Shown here: positions 1 through 10,778 of the stretch, piece after piece
Layout of the letters: the number at the start of each line of letters is the position of its first letter
How positions within the stretch are numbered: the first letter of the stretch is position 1
DNA from: Theropithecus gelada
Taxonomy: Eukaryota; Chordata; Mammalia; Primates; Cercopithecidae
DNA: 64,000 nt
Direction: 5' to 3'
Assembly: GCF_003255815.1 (NCBI RefSeq)
Contig: NC_037670.1
Coordinates: 27,492,672 to 27,556,671, forward strand
Program-made: the position numbers and the translations under genes
The notes under the pieces: generated by a model
The model's input: only the letters and a program-made list of their open reading frames with translations
Told to the model about the DNA's origin: nothing
Databases searched by the model: none

Positions 1-1090
1 GGTGGCTGGTGGAAAGTGAAAGAGTCACACACAAGTGAAACTCCAGCAGAGATCCAAGAAAGCGGGAGTGATGCATTTTCCCCCAATTACATTTTTTTTT
101 GTTGTTTTTGTATTAAATATCCATCCTCCCTCAAACTGTTGAAAGAGTTAATGTTTTACTTTTGTCCCTGCAATAAAAACATCACACCAGAGATAGAAAA
201 GCCAGCTTTCAAAGCACATGCTGAAATAACAAAGTTGCTTTTAAAACGAGTACTTAAGAAAATGGCCATTTGCACTGGCGTGGCACCAACGTGGTTACAG
301 CAGTATTTATTTTTCTATGGAATGTGTGAGCATGTTGTGGGTTGTAAGCGGAACCCTGGCCAATCCCAGCCAGGCATAAAGGAATCATTTAGGTTCCCTT
401 CAAAATCATTAGAATTATTAGTTCTGACTTGAAATGAGTGAAATGCACAAATGCCTGCCAAAGAGAGAGCCAGTGAGTTCTGCTACTTTTCAAAGTCATC
501 AAAGCCAGCTTCTCCGGGATGAAGTATTTCAGAGCAGAGTGCCTTCCTGTGCGACTGTGCAATGTATGTGCCAGGCTGGGACCTCGGCTGTCTCATAGTT
601 CTCTACCTCAGTGCACAGAGAAACTGTCATTAGCCACCATCCTAGTGTCCAGCAGATACGCTTCATGAGGTATCATAAATACCTGTGCTACCTGGGGGTG
701 AAAGACATACACACAGGAGGCCATCCTTCCTGAAGAAGTCAGCCCTGGATTGCAAAGAGCTCTTCCTGTGTGGGGGGGCATGACCTCAGCTCTCCACTCT
801 GCTGAAGTTGTCCCCCTTTCACAGTATGGTGAGGACTGTTTAGTTTACTGACGGCTACATAGAGGCTTTCTTGACTCCTACAATACTAAAATCCTTCTTT
901 CAAAACATGTTGATATGCATGTGGTTTGGAAGAGAACATTTGGATAGATGAAATAAGTTTTTTCTTTTCAATGAGTATACACACCCACATCGTTCCAATG
1001 ATTACATATACTTTAAATTTGGACAAGCCTCTTAACCCTGTAAGAGCTAAGTGATCTTATCTTTTAAATAGAGGGATTGGCCTTGGCCAG
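1..1090. other. unassigned single-copy-looking DNA
   Basis: I recognise no repeat family here. A 138-codon open frame (16-432, plus) contains poly-F and poly-K stretches, shows no recognisable domain and is unlikely to be coding. There are no convincing splice or promoter signals. Confidence 0.5.
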
Positions 1091-1091
1091 A

Positions 1092-1335
1092 GATGTTTAA
1101 ACTGTGGGTTGTGAAATCAATTTAATGGGTTGCAACCAGCATGGAAAGATAAAGATAAAGAATAGAATAGAATAGAATAGAATCAGAATTTTTGTTTGTT
1201 TGATTTTTGCAAATGGTCGTTTTTAGAAGTGGATTACTAAAAACGCTTACGTATATGTCCACTGTGTTGCAATGGAAAATGTATTTAAAATTCTGAAATC
1301 CACTTGTGGGGTTGATACACATAGTCCCTTACTAT
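1092..1335 (+). mobile_element. possible hAT/Charlie-like non-autonomous DNA transposon
   Basis: The segment contains the phrases TGGGTTGTGAAATCAATTTA and GGGTTGCAACCAGCAT followed by an AGAAT-rich stretch, as in an old hAT family. The terminal repeats are too decayed for me to define the ends, and I cannot name the family. Confidence 0.35.
1160..1183 (+). repeat. short (TAGAA)n pentanucleotide repeat
   Basis: Four to five consecutive AATAG/TAGAA units are visible. They probably expanded from the A-rich part of the surrounding transposon-like segment. Confidence 0.8.
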
Positions 1336-1678
1336 AGATCAGAGCTTTTTTGGGGTGTTTATCTTCCCTTGTCCCTGTAGCCTGCTTCTCCATCCTTCTC
1401 CATGCTGCTGTCTGCCCTTGGGGGATAATCTCTGAGGACTGCCTTAGCGGGCCATCCTGTTATCTGGTCCCCAGTTGGGCTCAGCAGGAAATGGAGAGGA
1501 GGTGGAAAGTGAAGTCAGGCTTCATTTCTCCAGCTCCCATTCTGTGGAGTCACTCGAAGCAAGCTGTGTTTCTCCATTGAGAAATACTCCTTGCCCATCG
1601 CACTTCATCCTTCAATCATCTTAGTTTGAATGGGTCGTCTGTTTCTTCTAGAATTGGGATGAATCAGTGAGGTAGCCT

Positions 1679-1705
1679 TACTACTATATATACTATATAG
1701 TAGTA
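1679..1705. repeat. perfect 27-bp AT-rich palindrome
   Basis: The arm TACTACTATATA (1679-1690) is followed by the loop TAC and the exact inverse TATATAGTAGTA (1694-1705). A 12-bp perfect stem with a 3-nt loop can extrude as a hairpin. I see no transposon around it. Confidence 0.9.
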
Positions 1706-2054
1706 TATAGGTTGTATACAAAATATTTTTACATCTAAATTATAAGGAAGAGATAAGGGATCATTGTGGTCTATAAAGTGCTCATCTGGTGATAGGGAGG
1801 GTACTATATTTTTTAAAATGTGAGAGGTAGCATATGTGCATTTTTGATGCAATCAGTACAAATATATTTCAGAGATTAGCTAGAATCCCATTTTCTTGAC
1901 TGAGGGCATTCCTGCATCATTGCCAGGCAATTTAGAAGATGAATCATAGAAAAAAGCCTAAATGAACACATGTTAGTTTATTATAGCCAACCAAAATGTA
2001 TTGTTCAATTTGACTTTTTCAACCGACTTAAGTGTGAGATGAAATTTCATTTGA

Positions 2055-2310
2055 ATGCTTTTATTTATCTGGCACTCTTCTAGGTGTTTAGGGTGCATCA
2101 GAAAGCAAAACATAGATCCCTGCACTCACAGAGCTTGCATTCTAGCAGGAGATAGAAATTAAACATTCGTTGTCACTGAATGCATCATACTGAAGCTGCT
2201 AAATGCTATGAACAAGAGAAGATCAGGGTAAGGAGGGTTAGGGTTTCTTGGGAGTGGGGGACAAGTTGCAGTATTACACAGGAAGATCGGATGAAGCCTC
2301 ACAAAGATGA
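2055..2310 (-). mobile_element. L2 LINE 3' end, antisense, part 1
   Basis: The segment starts like the reversed L2 3' end (tctggcactcttctaggtgt, then ccctgcactcacagagcttg) and runs into the reversed 3' UTR up to cctcacaaagatga. It is interrupted at 2311 by an L1 and resumes at 2514 in register with the L2 consensus, so both parts are one original element. Confidence 0.75.
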
Positions 2311-2513
2311 CAGAGAGAGTGGAATAATAGACATCGGGGACTCGGAAAGGCGAGGGGCTGAGAGCGGGGTGATTGAAGATAAATTACTTAATGGGTACAA
2401 TGGACACTTACTGTACACTCTTTAGGGGATGGCTACACAGAAAGCCCAGACTTCTTCACTAGGCAATATGTCCATGAACTTCACTGTACCTCCTAAATCT
2501 ATGCCAATTTAAA
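2311..2513 (+). mobile_element. 5'-truncated L1 3' end inserted into L2
   Basis: About 200 bp of L1 3' UTR of L1PB/L1MA type (aatgggtacaatggacactt, then aaagcccagacttc) ends in a short A-run. It is flanked by an 8-bp target-site duplication, AAAGATGA at 2303-2310 and 2514-2521. The host L2 continues on both sides, so this is a nested insertion. Confidence 0.75.
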
Positions 2514-3050
2514 AAAGATGAAATTGGAGCAACACTTGAAGGGGTGAGGTAGTTGGCCAAGAGAGGATCAGAGAAGAGCATTCCAAGAGGAGTGGACACC
2601 CCAGCACCCAGGAGCTTGGCTGGACTGCACAGTCTCAACTGGTGTCCAGTGGGAGAGGGGACAGAGAAGGTAGTAGAGGAAATGAGGGACTCTATAAGCT
2701 TTGGCTGCTATTCTGTGTAAAAAGGAGAACCACCAAAGGATCTGGGCAGAAGAGTGACATGAGTCGATGTAAGTGATCAACACTGTAGCTGATGTGTTGG
2801 GAATAGACCGTGGGGAGCCAAATTAGAGGGAGGGAGATCTTTTTGGGGGCTCATGCTCATCAGGGAGAGACCTTGTTGGCTCAGACCATGGATGGAGCTC
2901 GAGGTGGTGAAAGGTGGTTGGATTGTGGTTATCTTTTGAAGACAGCGCCAAGAAGAATGCAGAAAGTTGAAGAGAAGAGCCAAAGATGACTCCAAGAGTT
3001 TTAGCCTGATTAAGCTGAAAAATGGCATTCATTCAGCTGATACCTAAGGA
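2514..3050 (-). mobile_element. L2 LINE 3' region, antisense, part 2
   Basis: The antisense L2 continues with the characteristic reversed-coding phrases gaagagcattccaag, gggcagaagagtgacatga and gatgactccaagagtttt. It is diverged, with small indels and no intact reading frame. Confidence 0.75.
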
Positions 3051-3679
3051 AATGGTGGAAATGGTGGCTCTGAGTCAGCCACTGTGCTCTTTTCAAATGT
3101 GACAAATCACCTTCCGAAGACTCCTCTTCCAAAGGACTATAACTGTTTGGGAGAGGACTATCTTCCTCTTCCAAAGAACTATCTAATCCAGAGAATTCAC
3201 CGTGAACTATGAACAGTTCGATACCTCCAACAAAACACAGATGGTAAAGTTCTAGCCTAACTTTCTGTCTTCCTGTGTCGATTACTTCATAAATGTTTTT
3301 TGAAAGTTATCATTTACATGGTTGACCGTGAAATATCTTTGAATGAGCCAGATTGCAAGTTTGGTGCCACGTTTCAAATTCAGTTTGTTTGGGTGGACAG
3401 CGTCTTATTAAAATAACATTTTGTAGCTTATTCCCATGTGCATGTAGCTGTTGCTTCACATGCAAGCAACTAACTACTGATGTATGTAGTTTTGTTACAG
3501 CTGGTGCTAAAAAAAGACATATTCAATGAATTATTTTTTAAGATTTGAATGTTTTATAGTGCTGATTGGACAGTAACTGTAGAAAAAGAAAATAATATGA
3601 AAAGGCTGCTGTGTACGGTTATTAATCCTAGAGAGTGACTCTTTAATATAGTCCAGATCACAAAAAGTCCTCATGAGAT
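3051..3679. other. unassigned AT-rich DNA
   Basis: I recognise no repeat or gene signal here. Open frames are short. Confidence 0.45.
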
Positions 3680-3830
3680 AAGAATTTATAGCCAGAAGGG
3701 ACTCCATAAATCAGAGAGCTCAACTTCCAACGTTCAACTGATGAGGAAAACAAGGCACTGGATGTTAAGCAGCTGAGCCTAGAGTGCCCAGCTGGTTAAG
3801 AGAAAGAGGTACCCAGACTCAAACTGGGGT
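3680..3830 (-). mobile_element. MIR-class SINE fragment, antisense
   Basis: The order ccagaagggactccataaat, then caactgatgaggaaaacaag, then agtgcccagctggttaag, then cagactcaaactgggg follows the reversed MIR core. It is heavily diverged. Confidence 0.55.
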
Positions 3831-3839
3831 GAATGAGCT

Positions 3840-4535
3840 CCTGGTTGGTCTGGGCTCCTCTTTCAGGACTCAACAGGATGCCCAGAAAGCATGAAGACCC
3901 AGGCTCCATGGAGCAGTGAGACCCATCAGAAGAGCCCCTGTCAATTTTGCAAGGACTGTCCTCCTCTCAGCTTCTGCCTCTTTTCCCACTTCAGGCCACT
4001 TCACCTCCAAGCACCTTACCCTTTGTGATACTGAGGTCTGCCATCAAGATTCTGTCACCCAGCCCAGCCTCCCCCATCCGTCCTCAGATTTGGACCCTGG
4101 AAGGCTCTGCTTTCCCACCCTCCTCCTCACTCACTGATGCCTCGATCAGCTGCAAGTGATGGGAAAATGGCAAAGCACCAGCTACTCATTTCAGGACTGC
4201 CACTCCATACAGGATTTGGGATGCAACCTCCATACCCAGCAGATAATTGGGCTGTGACCACCTACAGAGTAATCTCACCAGTGACAACTACCCACTGTGT
4301 GGCCACCAGTGATATGATTCATCTGGTTTGAAATCTTCTGCTGAGGTCTCCCGCCCCATGCCAGATCACAGAAGTGGATCCTCGGCAAAGACTCACTCAC
4401 AGCAGAGGAGCTAGTGCCGCAGCCCCAAGCGGCTCTGGTTCATGGGTCTTCCGCGGGGTTCCATGCTCTCCTGTGTCTCTTCTTCACGTTGTTACAATGT
4501 CACCAAAGAGTTTGTCCAAGGTAATCTTAAAGAAA
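3840..4535. other. unassigned DNA, moderately GC-rich
   Basis: Several overlapping short open frames lie at 3916-4331. None shows a known motif or a plausible gene context, and no repeat is recognised. Confidence 0.4.
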
Positions 4536-4539
4536 CTGT

Positions 4540-4660
4540 AATTTCTTGTCATGAAAAGAGCACTGGACAAGAAGTTAAGGGATCAGAGTTCTGGAAAGCA
4601 GGAATCATAAGCCTTGCCGGTGGACTTGCCTTACAGAGTTGCCGTGAGCAACGAACAAGT
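4540..4660 (+). mobile_element. possible MIR-class SINE fragment
   Basis: The phrase atgaaaagagcactggacaa followed by a tcagagttctgg-like box resembles the 5' half of sense MIR. It is short and diverged. Confidence 0.35.
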
Positions 4661-4810
4661 GATTAACATGAGGATGGGCTCTTTGCAGGCGATGGACGGG
4701 ATGACAATAAAGCTATGCTGCCTCTCACTTGAGAAGATAATTCCAGTGAGGGGCCAGTTTTCATTTCTTTTCTCATTTATTTAACACTCCGTAAATAGTT
4801 TTCCGATGCT

Positions 4811-5341
4811 TATGGTAAGCAGACTTTCAATATGGCTCCCACGATTTCTGCCTGCTGGTGTGTGGCCCAGCATGATTCTAGCCGCTCCTGTTGAGGGATT
4901 CTGCAGATGTAATTCAGGTCTCAGATAAGCTGCTGGGCTCTTCCTCGTGAGAGAGATTCACAGCGTGACAGACGTTCAACATGAGGGAGACTTCTTGATT
5001 GCTTGTTTTAGAAATGGAGGGGGCTGTATAGTAAGGAATGTGGGTGGCTTAAACGGGCTGAGGGTGGCCCACAGCTGACAACGAGAAAGGCAGTGGGAAT
5101 GTCAGTCCTACAGCCTCAAAGAAATGAATTCTGACAACACCCTGAATAAGTGTGGAAGCAGATTTCCCCCCAGTCTCCAGAGGAGAACCCGGTTGGCTAA
5201 CACCTTAATGTCAGCCTCCTGAGACACGATGCAGAGAACCCAGCCACAGCCTTCTAATCTACAGAGCTGTGAACAGAGAAAGGGATTGTTTGAAGCTGCC
5301 GAGTGTGTGGAAGCATGCTACAGAGCAGTAGAACACTAGCA
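4811..5341 (+). mobile_element. MLT1-type solo LTR (ERVL-MaLR)
   Basis: The segment begins tatggtaagcagactttcaa/tatggctccc, contains ggctgagggtggccca and tgtggaagcagat, and ends with the degraded LTR terminus (ctgccgagtgtgtggaagca, cagtagaaca). The length of about 530 bp fits a full solo LTR. No internal retroviral sequence is adjacent. Confidence 0.8.
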
Positions 5342-6269
5342 AAATGCTCCTACAGGCAAGAGCTGTGACACCTGGAGTCTTGCATCTTCCTAGAGTTGTG
5401 AACACAGGGCCTTGTAGGTTCTCAAATAGTAATGAATCAGGGGAAGGCATTACATGGGTTTCCCAAAGCAGGCACATATTTAGGCTTCTCTGATTCTCTA
5501 TTATATCATCACACCTCTCTCAAGGCTGATAGAAGGTACTGGTGACAGGGCTTGATGTTTTCAAGCATCTTTTTGGCTGTGCAGAATCCAATGGAGGCAC
5601 TCAGGGGCACTTTGGTCCCTGAACTTGAACTGCTTGTGAACTACCCTGGTCAGCTGGCCATCAGTGGTAGAACATGAACTCGATTTCTAATCTAATGAGC
5701 TTCCTGCTTGTCTGTACTTTCTTCCTACTGAGTTCTTAGTTCTATGAAGTTCAGCCATCAGGGGTGTAGGTTTATATGTCTGTGTTTGTTTTCTTTGAGC
5801 AAACATATTTTCTTTCTTTTCTTCTTAGGCTATTGGGTTATGTTTTTCCCCAGTCTACATAGTATCAGAAATTATAGTTAGGGCTATTATTATACTGCTA
5901 CTCTATTTTTATACAACTTTATAAGACTTTTTTTTCTTTTTTTTATAAGTGCGGTTACATGAAAGCATCTGAGTGAACTTACTTTAATTTCCTCTCGTTA
6001 CAGTCCTCTTGAATATTTTCTCTTGTTTCTTGCCATTCCTGACTTGCTGTATTCACTTTATTGATTTATTAAAATATTCCTTGAGTGTTTTTGAACTTGA
6101 AAGGAAAAAGGAACCAGTTAAAGAATGGGGGATCCACCTGGTTCCTCTGAAACATGAAACAAGTGAGGATGGTACATTTAGAAGTTTTCCAGTTTGTCAT
6201 ATTGAAATTGCCTGGGCGACACCAACACCACTTGCCCTCCCCTTCTGACAACATGAGCCACCTACCTAT
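5342..6269. other. unassigned AT-rich DNA
   Basis: I recognise no repeat or gene. T-rich runs lie at 5930-5946. Confidence 0.45.
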
Positions 6270-6405
6270 TTGTCAGGCGTGCCGGTTAGGACATAAGATC
6301 CTCAGTTTCCCCACCTATGAAAAGAGGCAACAATTATGCCTGTGTCATAGTGGTATCAGTATTACACCTATTTATTGTGATGGGGATCAGAAGATGCCAC
6401 TCTAA
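6270..6405 (+). mobile_element. possible MIR fragment, sense
   Basis: Phrases near cctcagtttccccacctatg and a following purine-rich stretch resemble the MIR core. The match is weak over a short length. Confidence 0.35.
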
Positions 6406-6429
6406 ACTAGGCCACTTTGGTGTAAAGAT

Positions 6430-7959
6430 TATTTTGGGCTGAAGGCAGTTGAGAATCAGCAGGTGCAGGAAGAGTTCCTCTACCTACCATTAACACCTAA
6501 AGACAAGGCATACATTTTTAGTTTCTCTTTGAAGAGGAACCCACCTCCTACACAAGGAGGGAAGAGTGACTCTTTTCATTGAAGAAAGGAAGTTGATGCC
6601 AAGACGTGTTTGCACAAGCAGACCTTACTAAAGTATCCCTTATCTTCCCTGAATCACTGGATTTCCTAGTCACTTCCCCACTGTTTATCATACCTTGAGA
6701 CCCAAACTCTTTTCCCTTTGTTGAAAGGTTGTATAAGTCCCTGAGTCTGCTTCTTTGAGTTTCACTCTTTTCCTGGGAACTCTTGTGCATGTAAATATTA
6801 AGAAAAATTGTGTACCCTTCCCTCTGTTAATCTATCTTTTGTTAGTTTAATTCACAGGCTCTCAGTTACCAAACTTAAGAGAGTAGAGGAAACGTTTTTT
6901 CTCCATGATAATGGATTAAAAAAAAAATCTTAGCCCAGTATCTAGCATATGACTGGATAAATGTTAGGTATTACATTATTACTTTTCCATCTCAATTCCT
7001 TCCAATTTTTTCAAAAATGGACTACTCACCTTCTGTCTTCTTCACTCAGTCTCATCTGTTCTGCAAACCCTACATCTCAAGGGGAAGCTTGGCCACCTCC
7101 AGTTCTGAAGGAACTGATTTGTGCCTCTCCTGTCATTGATTGCGTAGCGCTTCACCTCAACATGGCTTAATCATATCTTTCTTACTGAACTATACATTTT
7201 GAGGACAAGAAACCTGTCCAAAACATATATCTCCCCTTACATCTAACTCAGAAACTAACACGTAATAAGGAAACAAGTGGGGACTTCCTGTTTTACCTTC
7301 CTCTGTTCTAGTGTCTTACCTTCTTTTTGGAAATGTAACATATTCATCATCTAAAATGAATTTCTGACTTGCCTTCATTATTCACTTTTCAGCATTGAAA
7401 CAGATACTTATTTTAGTTCCTGTTTTTTAATGGGAAATTTCATTTTTGGTAAGAATATTTTTCCTAATATTAAAGACCTTTCAAAATTTGAAAGCACACT
7501 TACCTATCAAACAGATACTTTTTTTTTCTTGCACATTAAACACATCTCTCCTTTTTTTGCAGGTAGAGTCATCTATCAGGGCATCTTCATCTCTCTTTTT
7601 TCTTGGATTTTTCTAAATTACATATTTTTTCTGTAATATCCAAACTAGTATTTGATAAAATCAATTATATTGAATGCCTCTATTTTTTAAAACATTTTAA
7701 AGTCTTGAATATTGAACAAGGTTTTTAATACTCTAAAGGGAAAAGACAGTTTTCATGTTGGTACTTTTATTTCTTTTTTGGCTCTTAGGTAGAAATACTC
7801 ACGAGGTCATGTACAAAGTAGAAATTCATACTTTGTCTGGTATAATCTACTTCAAATAAATTCCCCTTACTAAAGTTACCTAATACTTACTCTAAAAAAG
7901 AACAGAAGAGACGTAAGAAAAAATATCTTTTACTGATTAGGAAAACAGCAGATGAAATA
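6430..7959. other. unassigned AT-rich DNA
   Basis: No family is recognised in this 1.5-kb stretch. It contains the 43-bp segment (7782-7824) that recurs at 9556-9598. Confidence 0.45.
7782..7824 (+). repeat. likely source of the templated insert at 9556-9598
   Basis: These 43 bp start CTCTTAGGTAGAAATACTCA and end ATGTACAAAGTAGAAA. They match 9556-9598 at 41 of 43 positions. The sequence outside the shared block does not match, so only this short piece was copied. Confidence 0.85.
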
Positions 7960-8387
7960 TTGATGCTCCAAAAATAACGGGTCCAAGTCAATGGAACCTA
8001 TAAATGTGACCTTACAATGTAAAAGCAACTTACAGATGTGATGAAGTTAATGATTTTGACATGAAGGATTTTCCTGGTGGGCATTAAATCCAAGCACAAG
8101 GGTCCTCATAAGAGAGAGACTGAGGGAGATCAGACACACAAAGAGACAGAGGCAGAGATTGGAGTGATGCAGCTATAAGCCAAGGACACTAGAACAATCA
8201 GAAGCTGGAAGAGGCAAGGGCGGGTTACCTCCTAGAGCCCTCAGAGTGCAGCCCTGCCCATACTTTGATTTGGATCCAGTGAAACTGCTAAACTCCTGTC
8301 CTCATAACTGTCAGAAAATTAACTCTGTTGTTTTAAGCCACAATATTTGCAGAAAATTGTTCCAGGAGCCCCAGGAAACTAATGTAG
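7960..8387 (+). mobile_element. MLT1-type LTR (ERVL-MaLR)
   Basis: The order is aatgtgaccttacaatgtaa, then cagatgtgatgaagtta, gtcctcataagagagagac, agattggagtgatgcagcta, ttaactctgttgttttaagc and ggaaactaatgtag. This is the standard block order of this LTR class. No gag or pol follows. Confidence 0.8.
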
Positions 8388-8399
8388 TATATAAACTTA

Positions 8400-8870
8400 A
8401 ATATTTCCCTATGTGTGTTTATATATTAAATAAAAATGGCATTATACCATGCATATTATTTTTGTGACATGCTTTGAAATACCCTAAATAACTTCCTGGT
8501 AGTATTTTAGTGGCTACTTGAAATTTGTTGTATGGATGTTACAATTTATTGAAACAATGTTCTTCTGTTGCAGATCCTAAGAGTTGCCAGTTCTTTGTCC
8601 TTATAAGTTACAATTAACATTATACTTACATAATTGTTATTCAATAGTAATCATTTTATAATTTATATTATATATCATGCATAATTTTATAATATATAAT
8701 TTATGTAATTTTAATAAATAAAATAATGTATTTCAATACAATCTCTATACACATCCATGAATATTTTTAGGATAAAAATACTAAAAGTAGAATTTCTAGG
8801 TTAAAAATATACATAGTTTAGAAAACTTTTAAAATGCATCTCGTATGTCCAGGCATTGCCTTTATTCTAA
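8400..8870 (-). mobile_element. old L1M fragment, antisense
   Basis: The segment has blocks such as aaatttgttgtatggatgtt and aaatactaaaagtagaattt/ctaggtt that match the reversed L1M ORF2 end. It is AT-rich and diverged, and the ends are uncertain. Confidence 0.5.
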
Positions 8871-8879
8871 CATTTAAAT

Positions 8880-9410
8880 TTCAGGAATTTAAGCCTCCCA
8901 CCTGAATGACAGTTTTAAACTCCCACTTGGACCCCCAGAACACATACAGTATTTTCTGTGGTCCCCGTGTGTGCTGTCTTCCCTGTTCTTTTCTCTGTCT
9001 GGCTACCATGTGGCTGCAGGCATTCCCCTGACAACACTTGGAGAAACTCACTCAGCTTCCATTGCAGGTACGCGTTTTGAGTTGTCAGTGCTCATTTCTA
9101 GCCTACTGTTTCCAGAAGCTTCCAAGGTTTCCAAAGTTCAACGTACCTGAGCCATGCTGGATTTTACACTGGAGCTCATTATGTAGGGGACAAATGGTCT
9201 CCTTCCCAGAGGCATTCTCTGTTTGGACACAGAGGTCACCCGTAGTTCTGCCAATGCCCAAAGATTATCCCTCAACAGCTATGTTGACAGCTGGTCATCT
9301 TCTCTCTAATCCATGGGGCCAAGGTAAATGCAGACCAACCCAGGCCTGCGAATGAGTGGAGCAGACTGTGTGTGACTGCAGGGAGGTGGCAGTGAGGTGG
9401 CACTGAGGCC
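8880..9410. other. unassigned DNA left of tandem duplication
   Basis: No repeat is recognised. A 105-codon open frame (9038-9355, plus) has no motif that I can place and lacks any gene context. Confidence 0.4.
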
Positions 9411-9549
9411 AGCTGGAGAGGTCACCTGATTCTCTCCTCCGTACCTGCTGTTGCTGACTTGTGAGAATGAGAGCCTGGCATGGCCAGACCTTCAGGGTTT
9501 GCAAAAGGAGTGTCAAATCAATTTCTCTATGTAAAATATCTGTATTCTT
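9411..9549 (+). repeat. tandem duplication, copy A (139 bp)
   Basis: This unit starts AGCTGGAGAGGTCACCTGAT and ends near ATCTGTATTCTT. It aligns without gaps to 9598-9736, with 11 substitutions by hand count (about 92% identity). It is not a family I recognise, so the pairing looks local. Confidence 0.9.
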
Positions 9550-9555
9550 AAGTAA

Positions 9556-9598
9556 CTCTTAGGCAGAAATACTCACAAGGTCATGTACAAAGTAGAAA
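9556..9598 (+). repeat. 43-bp insert at duplication junction, copied from 7782-7824
   Basis: This block sits exactly between the two 139-bp copies and matches 7782-7824 at 41 of 43 bases in the same orientation. It has no A-tail or target-site duplication, so a retrotransposon origin is unlikely. Confidence 0.85.
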
Positions 9599-9736
9599 GC
9601 TGGAGAGGTCACCTGATTATCTCCTCTGTAACTGCTCTTGCTGACTTGTGAGAATGAGAACCTGGCATGGACAGACCTTCAGGATTTGCAAAAGGAGTGT
9701 AAAATCAATTTCTCTACATAAAATATCCGTATTCTT
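9598..9736 (+). repeat. tandem duplication, copy B (139 bp)
   Basis: This is the ungapped partner of 9411-9549. The boundaries coincide at AGCTGG on the left and GTATTCTT on the right. Several differences convert G to A or C to A relative to copy A. Confidence 0.9.
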
Positions 9737-9739
9737 CAG

Positions 9740-10175
9740 TGAGGAAGCTTTCAATGTGTCCTAATGCTACAGGGACAAACAAGGCATATCGGAAGCTGAA
9801 TCCAGCCAGGGATCCGGGTAGAAGCTCTGCACCTGCATCTCTGGGCTTCCCCTCTTCTCACTCCTAAGTCATCTCCCCCCAAACCTCCTTTTCAGTTCAT
9901 TAGAACAAAGTCTCCAAACATCTCTACATTAGTGGGACCTTTTCTTTACTTGTGCATAATTCAAAATCTCGTCGTGGTACTGGGAAGGGGTTTGTCCCCT
10001 GTCCTGTGCCCACAAGAGCGCAAATCAAGAACTGTCTTCTTTAAACTCAATTTCAAGGCACCAATACTTGTTAAATACAGAAATGTTTGAAACTTTAAAA
10101 CACTGATATATGTGGTGTTATTTTTTAAATTTCTACTTTCTCCTAAGATTCTGGACATGTCAGTACCAATTTCTA
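9740..10175. other. unassigned DNA
   Basis: No repeat or gene signal is recognised apart from AT-rich sequence leading into the inverted L1. Confidence 0.4.
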
Positions 10176-10485
10176 AATTTTTTTTCTTATATTAATGTAT
10201 TTTATTTGATTTTTAATTTTAGATTCTGTGAGTGCTTGTTCAGGTTTGCTACAGGAGTATACTGCATGATGCTGAAGTTTGGGTTTCTAATGATCCCATC
10301 ACTCTAGTAGCAAACAGTGTCCAATAGGTAGTTTTCAACACTTCCCCCAACTTCCTCCTACCTTTTGGAATCTCCAGTGTTTATTGTTCCCAATGTACAG
10401 CTCCCACTTAGGAGAACATGTGGTATTTAGTTGACATTTGGGTTCCTGTTTCTGTGTTAATTCACTTAGGATAATGGCTTCCTAC
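10176..10485 (-). mobile_element. L1 3' end, antisense (3' part of an inverted L1)
   Basis: A T-rich start leads into the reversed L1 3' UTR: gatgctgaagtttgggtttc, then ccaataggtagttttcaaca, gagaacatgtggtatttag and tgtgttaattcacttaggat. It is of L1PB/L1MA type. It meets a plus-strand L1 piece at about 10488. Confidence 0.8.
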
Positions 10486-10489
10486 CAAA

Positions 10490-10778
10490 AAGACACCTCC
10501 ACTCATGTTTATCAGAGTACTATTCACAATAGCACAGACATAAAATCAACACAGATGCTCATCAATGGCAGATTGGATAAAGAAATTGTTACATACACAC
10601 ACACGTATATATATCACATATATGTATATTCGTGATACCTATATGTCTCTATCTCTATAATAATGATATACATGTCTATATAGACCCACACACCATGGAA
10701 TACTATGCAGCCATGAAAAAGAAAAAGAAATGCCCTTTGTAGCAATATGAATGCAGCTGGAGACCCTTGTCCTAAGCA
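10490..10778 (+). mobile_element. L1 ORF2 end, sense (inverted 5' part of the same L1)
   Basis: The segment has the sense ORF2 phrases tactattcacaatagcacag, tggataaagaaattgtt and ccatggaatactatgcagcc, and ends at cttgtcctaagc. An expanded CA/TA patch (10590-10640) lies inside. This is the region just upstream of the neighbouring antisense piece, as expected from twin priming. Confidence 0.8.

Noticed and set aside
16..432. 138-codon open frame on the plus strand
   Set aside because: It has no recognised domain, its composition is AT-driven and there is no supporting splice or promoter context. Chance is sufficient.
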